Below are positions 33,690-45,740 of a stretch of 64,000 nt of DNA, piece by piece. Source of the DNA: Adiantum capillus-veneris (taxonomy: Eukaryota; Streptophyta; Polypodiopsida; Polypodiales; Pteridaceae); contig CM043959.1 in assembly GCA_014529385.2 (NCBI GenBank), positions 50,610,753 to 50,674,752 of the forward strand, in the 5' to 3' direction. A program made the translations under genes and the position numbers. Position 1 is the first letter of the stretch. The number at the start of each line of letters is the position of its first letter. Below the pieces are notes generated by a model. That model had not been told where the DNA came from. It did no database searches and saw nothing but the letters and a program-made list of their open reading frames with translations.

Positions 33690-34116
33690 TTTCTGTTTTT
33701 TGCGTTTTCTGCATTTTCTGGTTTGCACTGCACAGTTAGCATTTCTTGCGTTTCTGCGTTTTTTGCATTTTCTGGTTTGCACTGCACAGTTCTGTCAAGT
33801 TTCAATTTCTGTGTTTTCTGTGTTTTCTGGTTTGTGCACAGTTAGACGCACAGTTAGTTAATTAAGCAGGCTAGTAATTAGGTGAGACAGAAAGTAGGTA
33901 GGTGAGGTCAACGCGCAGCAAATAATATTCCCAAAAAAAAAAAAATCGAAAAAAAAAATTTCCGAAAAATAAAAACGTGAGTGAGGGGGAGGTTAAATTT
34001 TCGAAAATAAAAAACGTGAGTTTTAAAACGGACGGGTTGGTTTGTATAAAAGATAGATCGGGACCGTTTCCCCAAGCCCAAGCCCAAGCCCAAGCCTAAG
34101 CCCAGGCCCAGGCCTC
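33690..34116 (+). repeat. Leader tandem repeats of the gag-protease element
   Basis: Two to three diverged copies of a unit containing GCATTTTCTGGTTTGCACTG lie at about 33700-33845. A CCCAAG hexamer array occupies about 34074-34116. Both lie between the primer-binding site and gag, the usual place for an untranslated leader. Confidence 0.5.
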
Positions 34117-34497
34117 AGTCCTCAGTCTTATGATATATACTAGACTCACTCTTATATATATACCCTACTCCCTCAAGAGGGAATGAGAGCATGTGGGACA
34201 AGTCCTCCACTCTCCTCCCTTCTCTTCCCACTTACACCCTTAGACTTGCTACTTGGAGCCTAGTTCCCCAGCTAGGAAAAGACTGTTTCGGGATTTTCTG
34301 GAGCAAAATAGAACCAAACAGTGGGCTGTAAAGCACAACGCGTCCCTCCTAGCGATACGCTCGTTTCGAGCTATCACACGGCCCATTCCACGACATGCTC
34401 TAAAAAATCTAGCAAAAAAACAAACAAAAAACACGCAAAAAACTAGTCACAAGGCCTCCTAGAGCAGCTTTTTGACACCTTAGGGTATCAAAAGCAC

Positions 34498-36964
34498 ATG
34501 CACTTACGCTCTGGGCGGGTGCTAGAACATGAGCATATTGAGGGTGCCTTTGTTCATACGGACACCCATTACCCATCCACGATAGGCTCTAGACCCTCAG
34601 CGGGGACACAAGGTAGCACCACCGAAGACCCTAAAATAGCCGCTAGTGATTCCTCCTCCGACTCAGAAATCATGGAAGCCTACCCTACCCAAAACACTGA
34701 GAGAGAAGGCCATGCACCTCCCGAAGCTCCACAGCCTAGTACTAGTATGTTTAGCCGTTTCATGGAAACATTAGGTAGAGCTACTCGCTCGGAACCTGAT
34801 GCAAATGAAGCACACGAAGGGGGTGGGGAAGTGGACTCTCCTTTCACATCGCACGTGGACCCCACACCCCCAAAGAGTGTCCATGTGGATATCCTGCCAA
34901 CTTCTTACCAAGAAGGCCCTGTTGAGCTACCTCCTTCAGAAGTTCCCTCTAGAGTACCGTTGGTGACAAGTAAAACCACGGGGAGCAACATTGCTTCTAC
35001 CTCACAAGAAACCGTTAACACGTCGACTCTAGAAGGATTGTTCATTAATGATCATTGGATATACGACCTCCACACTGAGGTGTTGACGGATCTACACTCT
35101 GGCCACGCCTACCATGTAGGATGGATAGAGATTGTACAATCCACCTCTAGTGCCACAAGCATCGAAGATCAACAGAAAATGATCTGTAATGTTATCCATG
35201 GCATTATTCAATCAGAAAGGCAAAACCGAGGGGTAAATATACTCTCAACTGGCCCCATGAGATTTCTGGATACGAGCAAGGCTCAACAGCCTACTCTATC
35301 ACAAATGGAGACTCCTCTAATGAGCCCCATGGACCCATCTTACGTCATTTCACCTGGGGTCTCTATGCAATCTGAGCCTCCGAGCGACAACTTTAGCTTC
35401 CCTAACTTGGCTCAACCCTCTATTAAGGAAAACACAGTGCTCACTCCAGGGATAAGCCTGACAGAGAATGTACCAATGACATCTACGGTTAGCGCAGTGC
35501 CACTACCTAGTGTCGTAGTACCTAATATGGGGCCTCGACCGTATGTGCCTCTAGCCCCTTATGCACACATGGCCCCCCACACCTCCAATTGTACCACTTG
35601 TTCATGCTCCTCGAGTGTCGCTCCCTAGCCCTTACCCGAGTGGACCTATGCCTGGTTATGTTCCATATCCTGCATCATCCACACATATGCCAAGACCGGT
35701 ACCCGTCCCTCTCCCACATATGATTCCAAGAGTACCTCCACCGGCCTTGCCTCCTCACATAGGTGACTTGGCAGCGTTTGCTCAAACCATAGGTCGATCT
35801 ATCGCGGAAAATATGCGTCATGCATCTGATAGAGAGCCTAGAAGTAAGGCAGTACAAATTGCCAAACTCACGCAAAAATTCAATGGGGACGAAGATGCTA
35901 GAAAACACATTGAAGTGTTTGAACAAGTATGTGATTCCTTAGGGGAATGCAACGAACTACATAAGTGCAATGCCTTAAGCTTGACATTAAGTGGGAAGGC
36001 TGGAGATTGGTATAGAACCCTAAGGGTGGACGAGAAAACAATCTACCCTACTCTTCGAAGGTTGTTTCTAAAGGAGTACATACGAGAAGGTGTGCTTTGG
36101 GGTGTAGCATCTCAGCTACAGAAGGTCGAATGTAAGGAAGGAGAGTCAGTAAGGGACTTCATTAGTCGTCTAAAGCACTTAAACTCTCGCTGCCCTGTAA
36201 ATGAGCGCTTCAACAATAACCAACTGCTTGATCGATTCATTCGAGGGTTGAGGAATGAAGGAATCTATAATGGACTAGTGATTAGAGGTATCACAACCTG
36301 GGAAGATGTCACTGCCAATGCAATCCAATTAGAGGACAACTTGATGATAGCAGGCATGAGGGTGTCTACTGACACGAGATCCACTAGCTCACAAGCCATT
36401 GAGTATGAACCCATTACTGCAAAGCCCATTGCCAATGAGCCAAAGGTATTTGAGACATTCTTGACAGACCTCACCAAGGCAATCCAAGAGTCTCTTAAGG
36501 ATAATCGACCCCCTCAAAATAGTCACATGTATCCAAGAAGGGAGCAACAATGGTGTTCCATTTGCTTAGGTCCACATAGCACTAGTGAGTGTCCTACGTT
36601 TAGAGTAAAATTTAATGGAACTTGCAACGCATGTGGTAGGTATGGTCACCAAGCTAAGGATTGTTTAATGATCAAACGTATGATGGAAAATAGACCACCT
36701 GTAGCCTGGACGGATGCGCCTCGAGATCCTGTATTGATGCCTGCTCCACCTATTGAGCAACTACCGCAACACATGGTCCCTAGATCTCAAAATGTTGTAC
36801 AAGCTACACCGCTACCACCTCCTGTGCTAGGACCGCAGCCCCCGCATCCAAGAGTCGCCCCTATGAACCAAGTGGGTTGCGAGCCATCAAATGCTTATGC
36901 AGATGGCTGTGAGGAGGAAATAGACACTAGTATTGCCTACGGACTTGATACATTGGAAGAGTGA
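34498..36964 (+). pseudogene. Gag of the nested gypsy-type element (one frameshift), with zinc knuckles
   Basis: The first ORF (34498-35628, starting at ATG after TATCAAAAGCAC) is a low-complexity Ser/Thr/Pro-rich N-terminal region. A single-base slip in the C-rich run near 35570 moves reading to the frame that continues to 36964. That part holds a Pro-rich linker and the Gag core near 35850-36350 (FNGDEDARKHIEVFEQVCDS, LSGKAGDWYRTL, DRFIRGLRNEGIYNG). Two zinc knuckles follow near 36550-36665: CSICLGPHSTSEC and the canonical CNACGRYGHQAKDC. It would build the particle and bind element RNA. The stop at 36962-36964 is TGA; readable sequence continues beyond it (YYMEDCWGQVKPVYQATAL), so it is probably a decayed CGA. 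Confidence 0.85.
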
Positions 36965-37077
36965 CCTATATACTACATGGAAGATTGTTGGGGGCAAGTC
37001 AAGCCGGTTTATCAAGCTACTGCTCTCGCATCCAGAGGTCAAAATATCAACACCCAGGCTAGGAGGCCACCTCTTCA

Positions 37078-39654
37078 ATGCTAGCGGAGTGCCCTATTAG
37101 GCTGCAAAAGAATGCTGCACAGATGCAAATGAATCAAGGGAGCACGTCTGCAATGCCAATACTCACATGTAATCGTCGTGGCATAGATCACTTGATTGCC
37201 CAATGCCCCTATAACCCAAATGCGCCTAAAATCACACCCCTAAAATTGGTCGAAATTGCCAGTGTGACATCGCCAATACCACCCGTCGCACTCGCTTATG
37301 CGATTACACGGTCCATGCTTCAAGGGCCAGGCCATATCCTCGAAGAGAGAGATACCGCGTCAGTTATCCAAGCAAAGAAAAAGAAGTCACGAAGGAAGAG
37401 GTCGCAGAATACGGGAAATTCAAAGCCAAGTTCCAAAACAAACATAGGAACAGGAGATGACCCCGTGTATATGAATGACCTCGAGGATGATTCAGATTCA
37501 GTCGAGACAATGGAGACTAGAACCAATACCACAAAGAGAAAGACCGACAAAGAAAACCGTAACATGGAACCAAATGAAAACCGAATAAGAGAAAACCATA
37601 AAGAGCCTCTGAAAACAGCACAAGTGTTTCCAAATCCAATCCAAGACCCCCAAGATAAACCGCAGGGGCAAAAAGGGAAGAATCGTAAAAAGAAGATTGG
37701 GACGTACCCAAACCCAGTAGACGAGATTGAGCAGGTGAAACATCTAAGAGGTTTAGTGGAGGAGACTCAAAGGAAACTAGAACCTGAACCCATGCATGTC
37801 AAAATTCATGACACAGTGTTTCCCACGCAAGTTCATCCACCCCACATGAACCATAGACCGTTAGCCATATCTAGTATCATCCAAGAAGGGAGTGAGGATG
37901 GGACATCAGAAAGTGAGCATACACCTTTCTTGTTGGAAAGGATGTTTAACGAAGGAATACCTGATCCCATTGAGGAATATGAGATTCCATCCTCACCAGT
38001 TCCTAGTCAAGGACCTACACCCTGCAAAACGCCAATGAATGTTGCCAAACTAGTGGACTTCATGTCTTCTGAGGTCCGAACCACGATCATAGCAAAGCTG
38101 TATGGAGATCCTGAGTTATTCCTTGCACTTCGAGCATTCCTTAACGGAGAGCTACGAACGGGATTACCGCAGTTTGTGCAACCAAATAGGCCTGACTCGA
38201 TTATGATTGATGAGGAAAATCATGTGCAATCACTTGACTTAGATGGACATGAGTCTGTGATCGAGGTACCCATTAATGAATTAGGGCAGTATTTTGAAGG
38301 CGACGAGTCTAATGCGACCCTACCCATCACTACCAAAGGATTAACTATAGAGGGAATTCTTGATGGTGGTGCGGGAGTTAGCATCGTTACAAAAGATTGT
38401 TGGGAATCCATGGGAAAACCCCGCCTCAGTGTTACTAACATTGTGGTAAAGATGGCAAATGGTACCATAGCCAAACCTATGGGGATGCTCAAGGATCTTA
38501 AGATCAAAGTTCTAGGACACAAGGTACGACATACGTTCATTGTAATGGATTTCTCTAAACACCTTATGTCATATGAGATGATTTTAGGATGACCATTCAT
38601 GAGGGAAGCACAAATGGTTCATGATTGGTCTAAAAATCATGTCTATTTGCAATTCCAAGACTCTGTCCTTAGAGTGGATTTGGTGACTGGTAAGGTACAC
38701 CCCTTAGGGAGTAAAACCATTATTGATCATCGCTTTGACACCACAGTTCACTCGGCCCCACTACAATATTGTTACACTTGTAAGAAGGATACAGACATTG
38801 GCCAAGATTCTCCTTATATGGATATCCTACCGGGGATGACTAAGTCGGAAAATGTGGATTGGGTCCACCTAGCAGCAACCATAGACACTTGGGGAAATAG
38901 GGGAACGACCTGGTTAACACCTGAGGGGGATGAAATGCCTGTACCCTTAAATGTGCTACAAGCAATGCATATCGCTTCCGACAAGACTCATCCTAATGTA
39001 ACGAAGAAAACATACAAGTGGGTCCCTAAAGCTTCTTTAGTGACCATAACTAGTGCTAAAAAACAGAAGCCTTGTAAGAAACGTACCACTCGCTCCAAGA
39101 AAAGTAAGAAAATGTTGCGATGGATCCCTAAACGACTATTGGAAGCCCAAGGCTACTATCAAGGAAACGATCAAATCTGGGTGCCAAAACGTAGATTGTG
39201 CTCTTACCTATCACCTGACCCAAGTGAGCCCAATCCCGTAGCTCCAAAACGAATCAATGATCATGGAAAGAAAAAAATCACAGAATGCTACACACCTGCT
39301 CCCGAGCTAGTTTGGGTACCAAAGAAAGAAAGATTTGTTCCACCTAGCTCAGGAAGGGGGGAGTCCCATGAAGCTTCTAGCTCCTCATGTAATACATCCA
39401 TAGAGGTAAAAGCTTCCACACAGCCTCCATCTATAGTAGTGGACCTCCATGAAGCTACCAAAGAATCCACACCTCCCAGTGTTCAAGAATCACCTGATGA
39501 ACCACTTCAAGTTCGATCCTGGGAGAGTACCTTACCACCCTTGCAGCTGGACGAGGCACCTAGGGTAATAGAAAACTACTGGCAAAAATCCTCACCTATT
39601 ACCAACTGGAACAATTGGTTTCAAAGGGTGACAAGCTCATTTCAAACGGTATGA
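37078..39654 (+). pseudogene. Retropepsin and W(V/I)PK-repeat C-terminal region (one in-frame TGA)
   Basis: The frame 37078-39654 is continuous except for TGA at 38590-38592 in ILG-stop-PFMREAQ, where related proteases have Arg (CGA). The N-terminal third is Lys-rich and charged. The protease has LTIEGILDGGAGVSIVTKD near 38340-38400, with DGG in place of the usual D-T/S-G, and its C-terminal flap-to-ILG segment at 38500-38592. After the protease, instead of RT, come four W(V/I)PK motifs (39019, 39121, 39178, 39313) and an acidic Ser/Pro tail ending near 39654. No YxDD, RNase H or integrase motif follows. The role of the repeat tail is unknown. Confidence 0.8.
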
Positions 39655-41295
39655 TCTACCCAAGGAAGGGGGGAGTGTTTGTGGACATCCATTATTCACT
39701 TGCTTCCCTCTCAACCTTTCTCCCTGACCTCTTAATCTCCGATCTTAGGGAATGTACATATAAAGCTTTATACTCACAAAAAAAAATAAAATAATAATAA
39801 TAAAGAGCAAGAGCAATTAGCAAACGAGTATGCACATTAAAAGTGAAAACATTGACTCCGACCTACCCATGTCACATCTGGTACAGTGAAACAGAAACCT
39901 ATGCCATAAAACACCTTTGATCCTCATCACTTGAGTGATGGAGGGTAGGTAAGATTAGTACGATAGGAGTGTTTCTGTTTTAGAGTTGAGTGATTAGCAA
40001 AGTTCTCTTTTCCCACTAATGTGCCTCGTGGAGGTATTCTTTTTGTTTCCTAGTGTGTACAGGAGCGTGTTGCTATTGATTGGATTTGGACCTTCATGGA
40101 ACCTTTCTCTCGTTCACACTTCAAATCAAGCGCGACCATCAACACAAACAAGTGTTTTATGTCCATTAGCATTGCCCTTATCTTTTTGCATCCATGTTTG
40201 TCTGCTTTGATTGTGATTGGTAGCATAATATTCAGCGCATTGGTTTAGTATCAAACATTTAATTCAATGTAATGTTTTGTCATAATCACTTGTCTAGGTG
40301 TAAAAATCAAGCAGTCCGACTAAGCTAGTTTGACCAAGCTAGGTATTAGAAATCTTCTCTTAATACCATGGGGAATGCCTTCCTAATAAGCAATGGTTAC
40401 TTAGGTTCTTAATCCGATTTAAGCAGCATTGTATGAAATGTACTAGGGCTTTCTAGTGGGCTTAACCCTATTGACCTTTAGCTTAAGTATTATAAAGGGA
40501 GTTTACTAATGTGATGAGCCTGGGGAGGGTAACAGTGTTATATGACCCCCAAAAGTTACAAAATTAAAATGCTGAAAATGAACAAACAAAAAATCAAAGT
40601 GCCACAATGTAAAATTTTAAGCTGGAAGAGAAATCCCTGCTTAAATTGGTACTTCACTCACATGTATCGCCTATGGTACTAGAGCCCTAGAGGTTCCCAG
40701 TGTGGGCGCTTTTCCTTGAAAAGCAAAAAACCCAAGGCATACAAAATAAGCACACACATCATAATTGAATCAATGTGAAAAGACTTTGGGGGGTCAAAGA
40801 AAAGGTAATCAGTCAGGTGATGATTTCATGAGAAATTCCTTTTATGGTAGCTTAACTACAAGGTCTTCTAGATATAGCCTCTAGTCAGCCCTCGAACATG
40901 AATACTTGGCTCTCGCGATTAAACAACTTAATTGACCACAGAAAATTAAGAAGCTTACCCATGGTATTAATATTCGATCTCTAGTGCCTTTCGACCGTTA
41001 AATTAGCGACCCCGGACTTGTTTAATTTTTTACCTTTACATCTGTTTATGCATTTGATTATATTGCAATTCAATGTTTATTGCTGACAAATTGTTTGAAA
41101 TTCTTTTACCAATCAATTTGTCTACCTAAAACTGCATATGCTTTTTAAGAGAATGCAATTACTGTGCCAATGTTGTTTGATTTTGCAGTGACTGAAGACG
41201 GCTAAGGACATTCATCTCAAATGCTCTTCCACCTCGACGAACCAGCTTCAACTCAATAGCTTCCGAGGATGGAATCTACATCAGGAAGGGGGGCA
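39655..41295. other. Non-coding tail of the gag-protease element, ending in polypurine tract
   Basis: No coding similarity in 1.6 kb. It ends in AGGAAGGGGGGCA (41283-41295) immediately before the 3' LTR, a well-formed polypurine tract. RT and integrase would normally lie here in an autonomous element. Confidence 0.7.
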
Positions 41296-41597
41296 TGTTA
41301 ACCCTCACGGCTCACGGACACCCCATCACCTACGACGGACGCGTATTATGTATTTGGTAGAGTCAGGTACCGGACTTGTCGGACCAATAGGAAAAGGGTA
41401 AGAGTGATCGCCGATGAGAGGCGCACTCTAACTGGGACATTCAAGGGATTAGTTGGCTAAGCATGGGCGCCCAAGTGTGAATGGGGTGAGCTCATATAAA
41501 AGCCAACTAAACCTAATTTTTACTCATTCTCTCATTTGTGCAATAGAAGAGTGCTCTTGCTCCATCTCCATCTCCATCTTCTTCTTCTTCACCTCCT

Positions 41598-41631
<34 letters not shown>

Positions 41632-41882
41632 GGAGAGTGTGTGTGCGATCGAGCATTACAAAGGCACGACGGCGGCGAAGCGGTTGAGCGCGGAACGACT
41701 GCAGCTTCTTCTTCATCGCGGCGAGGAATCCACCACGAAGGCGAGCGTAGAGCGGTGAGTGACACGCCCTTTGCTCTCTTGAGCTTGCTAGTTTAGGCTT
41801 GTTGTGTGCTTGGAGCCATTTGTGGCTCGCACACGGTGTATTGGCAAGTCCCTTGCTTCGACAGTGCGGCAAGGAGCGCACA
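41296..41882 (+). repeat. 3' LTR of the gag-protease element
   Basis: Starts TGTTAACCC, TATAAAA at 41495-41501, ends GCGCACA, then target duplication ATGTA. Matches the 5' LTR apart from microsatellite length and a few substitutions. Confidence 0.9.
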
Positions 41883-43363
41883 ATGTAGTTGTCACAAGAA
41901 ACTAACAATATTGAAAAAGCTATACTTGATATACTAGAATGTTTCGTTTTCTTCTATGATTGAAAAAATCAACCATCGTTGTCTACTATGCAAAATAGGG
42001 TATTAGGTGCCCCAAAACTCAAGGAATACTAGCTTTATGTTACATTATGTGACATAGAAAATCAAAACTGCATTTGGATATCATGAAAGCAACCAAAAAA
42101 ATCATAGAAGAGAAAAAATTGGCTAAAAAACAGGATTTGACAATTTTTGTAATTTGGTCATAACTTACAACTTTAACATTTATTTCTCCCTAGAAGCATT
42201 TGGACATGTTGAGGACTACTAAAGATAGTTCTCTAGCATTATTGACCTCACAAACATGAATTCTAGAGTGGTATAGTTGCAAAAAGTTGAAAATTTTCAA
42301 AAACAGGACCTGTTTTTTCACACAGTTTAGGTTGTGAAATGTTGTGCAAGGACAAGGTTAAAGATGGAATTGATATTCCAAAAAAATTTCAAGTTTTTTT
42401 CAGCTCATGAGACAACTTTCTAGACGGATAGCACCACCAAATCCATTTGGAAACTCTTGAAATAATTCAAGGAAAATGGTCACTTCACAGGACATAAAAG
42501 TGTCCCATTACCAACCTAGTGTTAAGGATAATATGAACCTTGTCAATGCTTACAATGTTGCACTAGAGTAAGCATATGAAAAATCATTTTAAATGAAAAA
42601 TGTTTTGTCTTATAAGACTAGTTCTCTTTTTATTGTGCACAAATTTAAATAGTATGCATGCTTAGAATCATGTTTGTGGTGAGGACGTCTCCCAAACACC
42701 AAGTAGAATTTGTCACCCTACTTTGGAAGTATGATATGGACTAAAGAGCAGACATTGCGGCAGCTACGTCTCCCAAGCACCAAATGGATTAGTCATCTAT
42801 CTTGGAATGATGTCATAGGGTAAAAAGGGATCCTCTACCCACGAAGAAACATGGACTAATGACTAGGCTTTATCATCTCTACCTCATAGTCGAGGACGAC
42901 TATGATTTCAAGAGAGAGGTAATGTCATAAAATATAATATCTAACTATACCAAATGATTTTCTCATATTAAATTGATCATTTAATGTGGGAGAATAAACG
43001 AGAACAAGAGTTAGAATAGAGACATGTGCTTCGAGACCTATCTCAACATGGGACCAAAAGGAGAGATGGTTGCATCTCAATAGGGGTCCAAAAGGAGATG
43101 GTATATCAAAGAGCAATGTACAATAAGTGCTTCTATACTTACCTCAACAGGGGACCAAGATGAGAGATGGTTACATTTCAATAGGGGTCCACAACGAGGT
43201 AGTCTATCAAAGAGCAACGTGCATCTAATGGAGCTTAAAATACCTTAGGGTTAGCTTCATTAAAGACCTCAGATGGTTAGTGCTAAAAGTCCTTTGACCT
43301 TAGGCAAGCTAGGGCTGATCTTGAGGTGGGAACCCGACCTAAGATTGAGGTGCTTGTCGTGCT

Positions 43364-43589
43364 TGTTGGAATTAGGGTTGTAGAGAGACGTACACAGCTT
43401 GGAGAAGGCGAAGGAAGCTCAAGGCACACAATAGAGAGTGTGTTACTTAGTGTGCAATAGCAAGATAGATAGACCTAGAGTGATGGGAATATGTACAATG
43501 CTCGGGAGAAAAACCTCCTCAAGAGGGAAAAAATGCCCCGGCGGTCCTAGTGTGTTCACACACATCACTACCACATGTATATGGTAACA
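43364..43589 (-). repeat. 3' LTR of the copia element
   Basis: Starts TGTTACC and ends CCAACA on the element strand. A few substitutions separate it from the 5' LTR. Confidence 0.93.
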
Positions 43590-45740
43590 AATCCCCCCTG
43601 GAGTGATGTGGTGAACGAGAGTTGGCACATGAGTAAAGGGAAGTGCCATGCCCTGAGGACATGATCAGTCCAGAAAGGGGAGTAAGCCCAAAGCTTAAGC
43701 TTCTCACAAGACAATGCCTTTGTGAAAATATCTTCAAGGTTGTCCTGTATTGGCACATAAGCCAAGCTGATCTCTCCTACTGAGAGCCTCTCCCTGACAT
43801 AGTGGTAATGCACCTCAAGGTGCTTTGTGCAAGCATGAAAAAATGGGTTCCTCTCAACTGCCAATGATCTCTGACTGTCACTGTAGATAGTATTGGTAGT
43901 GTCCTATCCAACACCCAAATCAGCCATAAGGCGTCTGAGCCATACACACTCAACCGTAGCTATGAAGATTGCCCTGTACTGAGCCTCACAACTTGAAGTG
44001 GCCATAGTAGGTTGCTTCTTGCTCAACCATGATATACATGAACTACCAAGCATGAAACAAAAACCACTTGTGGACACTCGCGTGTCAAAACAACCAGCCC
44101 AATCTGAGTTTGAAAGCATGTAAGTCTGGCGGCAATGATCCCCCCTTGGGATAAAACAAGCCAAGATGTAAAGTGCCACTAAGGTAGCGGAAAATCTTCT
44201 TGACAACCTGCCAATGCTTAGACCTTGGGCTATGCATAAATCTGCTGACCTGTGAGACTGAAAATTGAATATCTGGCCTCGTGTTGCATACATAAATGAG
44301 GCAGCCAACAGCAGTTTGGTAAAGAATGACATCAGCAGGATCACAAGCATCATGTAGACTCAACTTCAAACCTGTTTCCATGGGAGTGGCAATAGGTTTG
44401 CAATCCTCAAGTCCAAACTTACATAGCAATGTCTCTATGTAACTTTTCTGACACAAGGAAATACCACCATCACACTGCTTAAACTGTATACCCAAGTAAT
44501 GATGCAACAACGCCAAATCTTTCATCTTGAAAGTAGCATTCAAATCAGCGTTAAATTCAACAATATGTCTCTCATTTGGTGCAGTGATGATCAGCAAATC
44601 ATCGACATAAAGAACCACAATGAGAAGTACATCACCCTCATGCTTTACATACAATGTGCTTTCTGTTGGACTGTTACAAAAGCCTTGTTTGACCAAATGA
44701 GTGTCAGCTTTCTCATACCAAGCATGAGGAGATTGCTTCAACCCATACAAATCCTTCTTACATCTTCACACTTTGTCCTCTTGTCCTTTTATGAAAAAAC
44801 CGCGAGGCTGTGTTACATAAACTTCCTCAAATATGTCACCATTCAAGAAAGCAGTAACAATGTCTGATTGATGTACATCCCAACCAAAATGAGCTACCAA
44901 TGCACATAGAAAACTCACAATAGTCATACGACAAGTGGGAGAAAAAGTCTCTTCATAATCAATGAATTTTTGCTGTGCATAAACCTTTGCAACAAGTCGA
45001 GCCTTATGGCGATCGATCTCACCATCCGGCTTGTGTTTCAACTTGTAAACCCACTTCGTACCAATGGCCTTTTTTCCAGGATTCAAATCACATAAAGTCC
45101 ATGTGTCATTTTCTATAAGTGCATCATATTTTTATTGCATGGAAGCCATCCAATTTTCTGAATTATGTGCTTCATTAAAAGACAGAGGCTCCTCAACATC
45201 ATGTAAGCTAGACACAGCCAAAGCATAACAATCTAATGCATAAGATGCATGGCGAGAGCCTGAACAAGTACGACTAGACAAAGGTGCATCCAATTTACTG
45301 TCACGTAAAGTGTGCACCAACCATTTTGGCATACCTCTAGCGTGCTCATTTTCAACCCTTTCCTCATCAAGTACATCATGTACATCTGCAACAGTAATAG
45401 GCTGCTCTGTAACATTTTCAGAAACCCCTATAGGTTGTACATTTGCCTCATTGGAACTTACATTCATATTTTCACCACTGAAAAGAGGCCAGAAAGTGTC
45501 ATAAATGTCCTGTGAGCTTACATTACTATCTCTAGTACATGACAGCAAGGGCTGAACAGAATCTTCCACAAACACTACATCCCGTGAAACCAGAATACGT
45601 TTTGTTTGCAGATGATACAACCTATAACCTTTGCTTTCAGCACTATAGCCAACAAAAATACATTTGACAGCCTTATCATCCAATTTTCTGCTCTGCACTT
45701 GTGGCACCAAAGCATATGCCAAACAACCAAAAACACGCAT
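43590..45740 (-). pseudogene. Copia reverse transcriptase and RNase H
   Basis: The frame from 45740 begins at the integrase C-terminus (MRVFGCLAYALVPQVQSRKL, FVGYSAESKGYRLY), crosses TAA just before 45129 and TGA near 44765, and covers RT: NPGKKAIGTKWVYKLKHKPD, QSDIVTAFLNGDIFEEVYV, KKDLYGLKQSPHAWYEK and the catalytic YVDDLLI. A shift near 44150 moves to the RNase H frame (SDWAGCFDTRVSTSGFC, SSCEAQYRA, and IFTKAL near 43715). RT and RNase H convert element RNA to DNA in the cytoplasmic particle. All main catalytic words survive, so inactivation rests on point lesions. Confidence 0.9.

Larger units (their letters stand above)
32949..41882 (+). mobile_element. Non-autonomous gypsy-type LTR element: gag-protease polyprotein, no RT or integrase
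   Basis: LTRs 32949-33567 (619 bp) and 41296-41882 (587 bp) both start TGTTAACCC and end GCGCACA. Perfect 5-bp target duplications ATGTA lie at 32944-32948 and 41883-41887. A primer-binding-like site (TTGGCACCGATGCTAGGG) follows the 5' LTR, and purine tract AGGAAGGGGGGCA precedes the 3' LTR. The 5.2-kb coding part gives Gag, two zinc knuckles, a retropepsin and a W(V/I)PK-repeat tail; the 1.6 kb after it is non-coding. LTR difference is small outside the microsatellite, so the insertion is comparatively young. It sits inside the TTAA element and must be younger than it. Confidence 0.92.
32262..42521. mobile_element. TTAA-flanked inverted-repeat DNA element (piggyBac-like), carrying a nested LTR element
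   Basis: The ends are CACTAGGTTGGTAA (32262-32275) and its exact reverse complement (42508-42521). Both sides are flanked by TTAA (32258-32261 and 42522-42525). Just inside each end is the near-palindrome GGACATAAAAGTGTCC (32281-32296 and 42489-42504). Removing the element and one TTAA rejoins the gypsy tail in a readable way (GA-stop-L then KDNMNLVNAYNVALE). Without the nested LTR element it would be about 1.3 kb. The TTAA target is the hallmark of the piggyBac superfamily. No transposase was identified, so it is probably non-autonomous. Confidence 0.65.

Noticed and set aside
34074..34116. CCCAAG hexamer array considered as interstitial telomere repeat
   Set aside because: It does not match the plant telomere unit CCCTAAA and lies in the leader of an LTR element.
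34253..34462. 69-codon plus-strand ORF before gag
   Set aside because: Lies in the leader of the gag-protease element, no recognisable motif, and composition like the surrounding non-coding DNA.
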